64,000 nt of DNA from Epiperipatus broadwayi (Eukaryota; Onychophora; Udeonychophora; Euonychophora; Peripatidae), in assembly GCA_028023455.1 (NCBI GenBank), contig JAQFVV010000151.1, positions 1,607,097-1,671,096 of the forward strand, written 5' to 3'. Of this stretch, positions 56,403 through 64,000 are shown one piece after another. The position numbers and the translations under genes are program-made. Within the stretch, counting starts at the first letter, position 1; every line of letters begins with the position of its first letter. The notes under the pieces were generated by a model. The model had not been told where the DNA came from, searched no databases, and saw only the letters and a list, made by a program, of their open reading frames with translations.

Positions 56403-57290
56403 CTGTAAGAGTGTGATTTATGTTGGAGTTATTCCAATCACAAGTCCACATGCTGTTGATATGTAATGTGGGTGAATGCTGAGAAGTACCAGTAAGCCAA
56501 AAAGGCTGCCTTGATTTCAGCCTCAGGTTTGAGGGACTGATCAAAATGAGATTGATCAGATGATTTGATAATTCAACAAGCTCATTCAATTCATTAATAA
56601 TTACCAACCTGCATCTGAAGTTAACAGACGCTGATTTAAGAGTGCCAGAAATAATAAGCAAGGTTTCATTGGTCTGAGTATGCAAAAAGATTAGTATGTG
56701 TATTTTTGCACCGTAGTGGAGAACACTACTCAGTCACAGTGTAAACAAGTGCTGAAACCAGAAGTTCTAAGAATGTCAGCATTAGATTCCCATGCGGTGC
56801 CTGCAAGCTTGGAGATATTATTTCTGATGGCAAGTTTCTTCTTTATGTCAGTAAGATGGGGCTTAAAGGAAAGAGGTCAACCCAATTTAATTTTGAAGAA
56901 CATTCTGCCGTCAAGAAAACACACTTAATGTTTCACTTAAAAACTATCATCCATGAATGAGGCTTTTCAGTTTTAAAATTAGGGATAAATAGCCAGTAAA
57001 CTTATCTTGTTGATTGATGTACATTGATAAACATCCCATCTTTATTCATTTATCATGTGAATAATAACAGTAGTGATGAAAAGAACATATGGAGATCAGA
57101 AACTAGCTCGGCTTAATTCTTTAAAGGTCTTAAAGAGGAATCAAAGGATCTCCTTTCAATTAACAGCAAATTTCTTTCTGCACTCAAGGATTAGTGAGCC
57201 ATGTTGGGCAAAAATGAATGTGCCCTGAAGATTTCTAGATCAAAGACGACTTTATCCATGCTCAAGACACTACACTCATAAATGAAAAAA
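56403..57290. other. Unassigned sequence of somewhat higher complexity
   Basis: Less A+T-rich than its surroundings with several 70-100-codon frames on both strands (56386-56685 minus, 56698-56928 plus). None matches a family I recognise. Confidence 0.35.
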
Positions 57291-57299
57291 GTTTAAGCA

Positions 57300-58400
57300 T
57301 GACATTATGAACGTTAAAGAACAGGATGAAAAACTGGAATCACAATTAAATACGAAAAACACAGATTTCAATGACAGCATCAGCAGCAGATTCAAAATTG
57401 ATAACAAAAACTTAGCAGTGACAGAGAATTTCTACCTCTTTAGATTATTTATCAAGAAAATATACACTTCTTATAAGACTAGTTATAGAATAATACTGAG
57501 TGCATTAGAAGAAAAAAATATGTGAAAAGTTTTGGATATAGAGATATATCTTCATGGATGATTTTGAACTGTGGTACTGTTGACAAAAACGTTTGAGAAA
57601 ACAAACTATTAAAATATCACAGCAAAATACAAAAAAATAATATTCAATAAATATATAAACCCAATATGCTAAAATTAAGTCTTTATTGATATGACAAACA
57701 AACAATGTTCCCCAGTGATAAAAAAAACTCTAAATTGCACAAGTTAAACATGAAATCTTCATTGCCTTTTGTAATGAAATATAGATCCTTAACTAGAAAT
57801 AGCTATTATTTGCTATGTACCATAAATTTATAACAATCTATTATTTGCTATGTACCATAAATTTATAACAATCAAACAATATATGTTTCTACTTTACCAT
57901 TTGATAATAAAATCCTCAGGTAGTCTTGTCTAATGTATATGAAATAATAAGATCAGGATGATCTCTATCAACTGCTAACCAGCTCATTAACCTTCAGGTA
58001 ACTGGTGCCTGGAACTGGTATCACCATGATATCTTGCGGTGCCAACTCTCTGCTAATATCTTTTCTACTAACTGGACGATGATGGAGGAAACACAATTTG
58101 TCCTCCACAATTGTAAAAATGGAGAAATTCTGCTGTTCCTTTTTTCCCACTCTTTACATATCTCTGAATTTCTTATCTTATCTCTGAATTTCTTATCTTC
58201 TCACTAATTAAATTTGCATTTACAGATTCAATTAGTATATTTTAATTTATTCATACAGCATAATCATTTCCTGTCTTATTGATTCAAGTTATTTTTCTTC
58301 AACTTCTTATTTTGCTAATTACAGATTTAATCAGCCATTTTCTTTTCATTAATTAAACTAACATATCTTACATATTTTTTTCTTTATCATTTCAAAAAAA
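57300..58400. other. Unassigned sequence with short tandem duplications
   Basis: A 36-bp unit is duplicated at 57803-57870 and a 20-bp unit TCTCTGAATTTCTTATCTTA at 58161-58200. Frames 57307-57525 (+) and 57968-58150 (minus) are not recognised. Confidence 0.5.
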
Positions 58401-58408
58401 AAACAACA

Positions 58409-58593
58409 ACATATAATTAGTTATATTTTTTTTGGTACTGTTCTATTAGCTTGTGTCAGCCGCTTGTTGGTGTTGATGCTATGCAAAAACACAGAAATAT
58501 AACATATAATCAGTTATTTTTTTGATACTGTTCTATTAGCTCGTGTTAGCCGCTTGTTGGTGTTGATGCTATGCAAAAACACAGAAATATAAC
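58409..58593. repeat. Two tandem copies of a 93-bp unit
   Basis: Unit containing TACTGTTCTATTAGCTTGTG and CGCTTGTTGGTGTTGATGCT, repeated at 58409-58501 and 58502-58593 with few differences. Confidence 0.9.
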
Positions 58594-59379
58594 ATTACCG
58601 GGCTCCCAGCATAAAAATTAAATTTTAATATCTTTATATATGAATATATGTTAGCGTATCTACAAAATCAACAAGTTTGTTGATTTGTTATTTAGTTGAT
58701 AATCTGGAATATATGAATATAAATGAGAAGAAGTTGGATGATAGAAATTAAAATAAGTTCAAAACAATTTTTTCTTCAAATTTTACTCTCACCCTGCTAT
58801 GTAAGGAGGAACTCATTTGTAAAAAGAATTAGAAAAGTTACACTTATTATATATGTATACTGCCAGATATGTATTAATTAATTATGCATTAGAAAGCCAA
58901 TAGTTACATACATGTCTGCTAATTTAATCTTTGGAACAGAGAGGTACCGTGCGATCTTTTTTATATACTTATAGATTCAATAAGAATCAGATCTATGTGC
59001 ATAAATAGTTCAATGACAATAGCTATAATAATTACTCATACTAAGAATAAAATGCTGGTATAATACCCACATCTAAATTAATTAAATGTCCTTAAGGAAA
59101 AAAGGGATTTTTATTCATTTCATAATGGATTGTTTCTTTTTTGTTGTTGTTGTAACATATGGGATGGTATACCTATATATTAATTTTAATAAGGTTGTTT
59201 GACTATATCTGCAGTACTGTGTAGTACTTGGTATTGTGTGTCTACGTTCTTTAATTTCTTTCCGAAATACTTCATCGGCTAATCCTTAAATACTGGAGAT
59301 GCCTGGAGTGAACACCTAAATGGGCAAATGAAAAAAATAAACATAAGCTATCAAAGCATGTTTCATTCCTGAACCTGGC

Positions 59380-59670
59380 TCACACTAAGGCTTTCAAAAC
59401 GAACAGGATTGTGAAGCCATTGAAGCAGGTCTCCTTTCAAAGAGAACACTTTCACCAACAGGAATGGGACTTGCATCTGAACTGCAAGGTGGTTTTGGAC
59501 ATCTCTAGTTTCATCATTTCACCACACATATACCTCTTGGCATGTAGGAGTATGTTGTTGTCCTGTAAAAATGCCACCATGCCAGCTTCTGTGGATGGCA
59601 GTTGGCACAATTTGAATGGCTGTTTTGCAGTCAACCATTTTATTTGTCACAGATGTATTCTCACACAAAT
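59380..59670 (-). pseudogene. Possible Merlin / IS1595 (ISXO2-like) transposase N-terminal relic
   Basis: The minus frame 59452-59634 reads LCQLPSTEAGMVAFLQDNNI, then LLHAKRYMCGEMMKLEMSKT and LQFRCKSHSC. This has the layout of the N-terminal zinc-binding part of ISXO2-like transposases found in arthropod and other animal genomes: a ...FL...+l... helix, C..C...M.L, then W/F-RC....C. One Cys of the first pair is missing. The DDE core was not found downstream (59.3 kb and below), so it is at best a fragment. Confidence 0.4.
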
Positions 59671-59751
59671 GTGAGCTGATTGAAATCTTGTTTGGATATA
59701 CCCTTTCCGAATTTTTTGAAGGTTCCACGTTGGGTAGGGAAGCATGGCCAC

Positions 59752-59895
59752 GGGTTTACAATTGTTAGGAAGTAATAGTGTCAGATGACTTGTAAGCTAA
59801 TTACTTTGACATGCATATTTGAAGGGTTTACAATTGTTAGGAAGTAATAGTGTCAGATGACTTGTAAGCTAATTACTTTGACATGCATATTTGAA
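59752..59895. repeat. Two tandem copies of a 72-bp unit
   Basis: GGGTTTACAATTGTTAGGAA begins both copies, 59752-59823 and 59824-59895, which are practically identical. Confidence 0.93.
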
Positions 59896-60342
59896 GGGTT
59901 GTGGTGTGCTGAAGTCTAGACACCCCCACACAATACTAGAGTGCTTTTCTTATTCTTTTAAAAATTCATGTGCCTTTTAAAATTCCAACTTCCTTGTTTC
60001 AGGTACTTCAAATTATAATGTAATGTATCTTTTTTACTCACCCTTTTATTTACCACACCTCCCTGCACTCTAGAAAGAAGCCCTCTACACATTTTATACA
60101 TAATCTTCTAAATTTTTCAGCTTATGCTTCTCACACACTGGCCAATTTAATTTACCACCTGCATTTTCCGACCATTTTCCTCTCTGTGTGTAATTTCATT
60201 GTACTTCACAGCTTTCCTTTCTCATTTTCAATTTCTGTGTTTTTATTCACATTTGGTTTGACTTTGACTTCTAGTTTTGTAAGCAATGGCCATAGTAATT
60301 GTGTGTCTTCTTCGTGCCTTCTCACATGATTTATGTGTCTAA

Positions 60343-60498
60343 TATATTTAATGTTATTTTGCCCTTGAATTACTCAAATTTGATTCACCATTATCTTATC
60401 AATAACTTCTTTCATCCATAGTATATTTAATATTATTTTGCCCTTGAATTACTCAAATTTGATTCGCCATTTTATCAATAACTCCTTTCATCCATTTC
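60343..60498. repeat. Two tandem copies of a 78-bp unit
   Basis: TTTTGCCCTTGAATTACTCA occurs in both copies (60343-60420, 60421-60498); a few substitutions and a small deletion distinguish them. Confidence 0.9.
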
Positions 60499-60579
60499 TT
60501 ATCCAAAACATCACGTAGTCATTCTTTCTCTCCAATACTAAAGTTTTATGCAGTTTACTATCGACTAACATTTTTTGTT

Positions 60580-61200
60580 GGTTGAAGTAGCAACCACTTA
60601 ACCCTTAGCTTCCTTCTAAAAACAATTCTGCTGGTGATTTCCCTGTTGCTGTGGATGGCGTCGAATGTTGACTTAACATTATGTCTTGTAATGCTTCTTC
60701 AATATCTGATGTCTAAAGACATCTTCCATAGACTTTTTTCACTTGTTGAACTGCTTTTTCTGTCTGTCCATTCAAATCAGAGTGGTATAGTGGTGTCCAA
60801 ATACATCTAATGCTCTTACTTTCACAACATTGTTGCATTCTGTGTCCCTGAAACCTGTTCTATTGTTGGGCACATTGACTTCGAGAAAAACCATGTACTG
60901 CAAAGATCTTATTACAACATTTCATAATTTTGTCTGTTCCTGTATTATTTAATAGCATATCAACAGTATTTTCCCCTTAATTGGTTCTGATTGATGTGAA
61001 CCTTTCCCATGGTCTGATTAATAAAAACTATGCTGTCAAAATCTTTACTGGGATTTGCATTTCCTCCTGACATTATGAACATTTCTTTACAAACTTGTCG
61101 TCATTAATTCCAGCCCACCAGACATAATTGCATGCCAGAGCTTTAGCTCATAGCACACCTGGGTGATCTTCGTGCAATAAGTTTAAAACTCTTTGCCTAC
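60580..61200 (-). pseudogene. Ty3/gypsy integrase relic
   Basis: Near 61085-61200 the minus strand reads RVLNLLHEDHPGV, stop, AKALACNYVWWAGI, the HHCC zinc-binding domain (H...H, WWPGI), with a later C..CQ near 61060. Near 60738-60793 it reads YHSDLNGQTEKAVQQVKK, the core segment H...NG..E with the catalytic Glu. Near 60620-60665, STATGKSPAELFLE matches the C-terminal T..T..SPA.LL block. Confidence 0.8.
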
Positions 61201-61508
61201 CAGCAATAGGTATCAGTACTCAAACCCCAAAAACTATGCAGTCATTGAACATTAATATAGTAGGCATTTTGTTGGGCAACCTGACCCAATCCACTTTGTC
61301 AAAATTATGATATCCCTTATTCTCTTTAGTTCAACTACTTACTATCCAATTGTTTAAAGTTTTTAATTTCATCATATCTATGTGATTTACTTCTATTTCA
61401 TTTGATACAGTTTTGTGTCCATCTGGAAATCTGGATAATGCATCTGCATGGGCCATCTCCTTTCTTAAAATAAAATTCATAATCATACTCAGTAAGAATA
61501 TTTCACCA

Positions 61509-62083
61509 TCACAATATTGTCAGGCTTAAATGTTCAGAAGCTATCCAATTGTGGGCAAAAATACCTAACAAAGGCTTATAATCTGTAACTATTTTAAATG
61601 ATCTTCCAAATATGTACTGGTGTAACTTTTTTAATGAAAATACTATAGGCAACACCTCTTTGTTGATTTGACTATAATTCCTTTTGGCCTTTAATAGTGT
61701 GTGATAAGCATACATCCCCCGTTGTCAATTGTATACAATAAAACTGCACCCTCACCCCAATCTGATGAATCTGTTGTAATTTGAACTGGCTGATTGTTAT
61801 TAAAATGCACTAACAACTTATCAGACACCAACCATTCCTTAGTCTTAGCAAAAGCTACATTTTGTTTATCAGTCCACTCCCGTTTTTGGTTTTTTAAACA
61901 ACTTGTATAATAACTGTGCCACCATTGCTTTACTTTTAAGAAATGGTTCAAAAAATTAATCAAACCAAGAAAAACCCGTAATTGCTTTATATTTTTTGGC
62001 TTATCAGTATTAAGCCTTAATTTTTTTTGGGAAATGGCCATTTGCCTTTTTCCAAAATGATATGTCCGAGAAAAATTATACAT
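61509..62083 (-). pseudogene. Ty3/gypsy connection and RNase H relic
   Basis: The frame 61691-62083 reads NIKQLRVFLGLINFLNHFLK (the LR.FLGL.N.Y..F block after reverse transcriptase) and QITTDSSDWGEGAVLL (RNase H first Asp region). The frame 61509-61715 reads RNYSQINKEVLPIVFSLKKL, then HQYIFGRSFKIVTDYKPLLG, matching the NYS..EKE.L..V......Y..G..F...TDH.PL block with His changed to Tyr. A frameshift separates the two. Confidence 0.85.
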
Positions 62084-62186
62084 TTTACCACAGATTTTTC
62101 AGCATTTAATTAACCCCTGCTCTATTTAACCATATGGACACTCTTTCTTACACTTTTGCACAATACTTCCTGCAGGTCTGCAGAAA

Positions 62187-62684
62187 TCAGTATGTCATCT
62201 TAATATGGTTCCACTTACTGCAACTCAAATTATTTTTGCTTGGAAAATATTGGGGGCTGTAGTTACACCTGAATGGTGATCTGTTACATTTAAACAGTCC
62301 AAAAGTGTCTCTAGTGTTAACATTTGTGCCATTCTTTCTGTCACTGCTATGTGGTGGTACGCTGGATTTAAAAGCAGCTTCACAAAAACTTTTGCATCTG
62401 CTAATGCTGCCAATACTTCTCTCATGTTTGGCAATGGGTAGACCCCTTATTTAAAAACCTCTTTACAATAATTCCCATAAAATCTGATCTGTACGTTCGG
62501 TTTTGTTATAACTGCAATAAGCTTTGTCCCTCTCTGAACCTTCAACAGGGATTAATACTCCATTTGTAACTAAACCTTGAAGTTTTTCTTCACTTTGGCA
62601 CTGGAATAGTATATTTCTTGCTCTATGTATTATTGGAGTTGTATTCTCAACCAACTCCATATCTACTGGATTTGTAGTCATCAA
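62187..62684 (-). pseudogene. Ty3/gypsy reverse transcriptase relic
   Basis: The frame 62463-62684 gives the lead-in (TPIIHRARNILFQCQSEEKL, then LVTNGVLIPVEGSERD). 62225-62434 gives the palm (MPNMREVLAALADAKVFVKL, PAYHHIAVTE, TTAPNIFQAKII, matching APxxFQ). Near 62190-62215 the strand reads Y-stop-DDILIS, the catalytic YxDD box with a stop in the x position. Several residues of the lead-in 'S.W.SP' block are lost. Confidence 0.82.
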
Positions 62685-62893
62685 GCATAAATCATTCTCA
62701 AATAATTTAGGAAAAGTTGTGTAATTTCTTGTTCAATCTAATATTTTTCATTATACTAATATTGATTTTGATTGCATCAAACCATTCATGCCCTATAATA
62801 GGACTAACATCCCATTTTATTAAATACAAAGAAAGTTTTGCCTCTTTATTTCTATATTTAATGGGTACTTCCATTATTTCCTTATTATCTATC

Positions 62894-63100
62894 TCAATCC
62901 TGTGCCTTTATAAACGTTTTCTTTATTTTCATATTATTTTCCCCTGTGCTTATTTTTATCCATAGTAAGTCTGATATTAATGTGATCCCTGATCTACTGT
63001 CTGTCTCCATCTCTACTTCTGAACCCCATATCTCTAATTTTATCATAAACTTGTTTTCCATTATTGCTTTCATATTTTTTATTGTAGCAATGCTACTCAA
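62894..63100 (-). pseudogene. Retroviral-type aspartic protease relic
   Basis: EVEMETDSRSGITLISDLLW corresponds to the active-site region ...D(T/S)G....I....; here an extra Arg-Ser breaks the DSG triad. Position between zinc knuckle and reverse transcriptase supports the call. Confidence 0.6.
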
Positions 63101-63199
63101 TTTTCCCTCTCTTCAGCTTTTTATTTTTCAGATCCATCATTCTTCTGTAAAGTTTCAGTTTTTGTACATACTTTTATAACACATCTAGTTTTCCCATTT

Positions 63200-63241
63200 G
63201 CAAAACTGTGTGAAATGGCCCTTTGTTCCACAGCAAAAACA
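63200..63241 (-). pseudogene. Gag zinc knuckle (CCHC)
   Basis: CFCCGTKGHFTQFC fits C-x2-C-x4-H-x4-C exactly. It is the nucleocapsid RNA-binding motif and the best-kept residue pattern of this relic. Confidence 0.82.
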
Positions 63242-63454
63242 AATAACTTTCTTATTTTTTACATTGTCAACCCACCATTCTTTGTTCTCATGTGTTCTTT
63301 TTTTTTCACACTAAATCTTTCTCATTTCTATTTCTGAACATAAGAGTCTGTTCAACTACTAGCCCATAAACCATTCTCTTCTTACTAAATTTACCTCTGT
63401 AAGTAAATTTTGATGAAGCCTATCATTTGAGATCCTCCACAACTGATCCAAAAG

Positions 63455-63658
63455 GTAAAGAGAGCAAAACTCTCCATACAGTATTGCCATCTGTGCTAAA
63501 CAGGATGAGTAGGCATTAGATAGGGATTTTATGCACAAGCCTTCTGGCATCCATTGATTACTCTGTTTAGCACAGGTGGCAATACTGTATAGAGAGTTTT
63601 GCTCTGTTTATCAACAATTAATGTGCTAGTATAGGAGATGTGATCATGTGATGCTTAA
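63455..63658. mobile_element. Family FB fold-back element with 11-bp target duplication
   Basis: Left arm GCAAAACTCTCCATACAGTA, then a short loop with GATGAGTAGGCATTAGATAG; right arm ACTGTATAGAGAGTTTTGCT; the right end continues to TGATCATGTGATGCTTAA. Flanked by TGATCCAAAAG at 63444-63454 and 63659-63669, perfect. The left end is shorter than in the 46.5-kb copy, i.e. 5'-truncation-like. Confidence 0.86.
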
Positions 63659-63669
63659 TGATCCAAAAG

Positions 63670-64000
63670 TACTTGGTCTACAAACTATAATTTTTTGATA
63701 ACTCCTGCGATGTTATATGTATACTCTTTAATGGGCTCACCATTATATTGCTTTCTTTTTCTTAGCGATCTGATTATGTATTGGTGGTTTCAGGCTAAAA
63801 TGATCATTCACTTTTTTCACTATGGCCTCATACATGATTGATTCATTTATTGGTTGCTCAAAAAATATATTTATAATATCGATAACCTTCCATCCTTCCA
63901 GGCACAGCAGAGCTGCTATTTTTCATTTACTAACTTGAATATCATTAGCATAAAAATTTTTTCACTTTGCATAATATACAGTGGCCATTCCACTGCATTA
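63670..64000. other. Unassigned sequence, window end
   Basis: Perhaps upstream gag of the gypsy relic on the minus strand, but no motif was found. Confidence 0.3.

Larger units (their letters stand above)
60540..63260 (-). pseudogene. Decayed Ty3/gypsy retrotransposon gag-pol
   Basis: Reading the minus strand from 63260 downwards gives the Ty3/gypsy domain order: zinc knuckle, protease, reverse transcriptase, RNase H, integrase. All are broken by stops and frameshifts. No LTR pair or primer-binding site was found; the 5' part runs towards 63.4 kb, where an FB element is inserted nearby. The domain sequences resemble the gypsy group widespread in invertebrates. It is a fossil copy with no connection to the composite LTR element at 25.8-36.9 kb. 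Confidence 0.85.

Noticed and set aside
59728-59740. CCACGTTGGGTA as an inverted tRNA-Lys primer-binding site
   Set aside because: It is only a partial match, lies at the 3' side of the minus-strand gypsy relic where no primer site belongs, and has no adjoining LTR.

Overview
This is a strongly A+T-rich window of nuclear DNA from an animal, almost certainly an invertebrate. The evidence is one spliced host gene with GT/AG introns, metazoan transposon families and tRNA-derived SINEs. I cannot name the species. There is no bacterial operon, rRNA, intact tRNA or CRISPR array. Most short reading frames here are chance openings.

Host gene: five exons of a low-molecular-weight protein-tyrosine phosphatase (ACP1 family) lie on the + strand at 7514-7587, 16790-16903, 16999-17060, 18682-18781 and 39645-39725. 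All splice phases agree. Exon 1, which carries the catalytic Cys, is missing and probably lies before base 1. Introns of about 9.2 and 20.9 kb hold most of the window's transposons. A weak second host-like relic, resembling the zinc ribbon of mitochondrial ribosomal protein L32, sits on the minus strand near 56.3 kb.

Layout: 1-2.6 kb holds tandem and inverted copies of a fold-back repeat. Near 3.6-4.6 kb is a nested palindrome. Intron 2 (7.6-16.8 kb) holds a degenerate RTE-like LINE, a 60-bp minisatellite, another LINE and palindromic repeats. Intron 5 (18.8-39.6 kb) holds a LINE copy, a hAT transposon with an open C-terminal frame (21.3-24.1 kb), LINE fragments, and an 11.1-kb composite LTR element (25834-36938) built from four LTRs in mixed orientation inside one GTAT target duplication. 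From 40 to 64 kb there are SINEs, mariner fragments, a short element with a tandem hammerhead-like motif, fold-back repeats, a palindromic Penelope-like element with a 14-bp target duplication, more LINE debris, a possible Merlin/ISXO2 relic and a decayed Ty3/gypsy pol.

Best candidates for something undescribed: (1) a short palindromic fold-back family with 11-13 bp target duplications of varying length, suggesting retrotransposition rather than cut-and-paste; (2) the palindromic Penelope insertion with a single target duplication; (3) a non-autonomous LTR family whose only visible gene is a basic coiled-coil protein; (4) short elements sharing a CTGATGA-stem-GAAAC motif, one in tandem; (5) a roughly 95-110 bp SINE that is almost only a tRNA plus poly(A).
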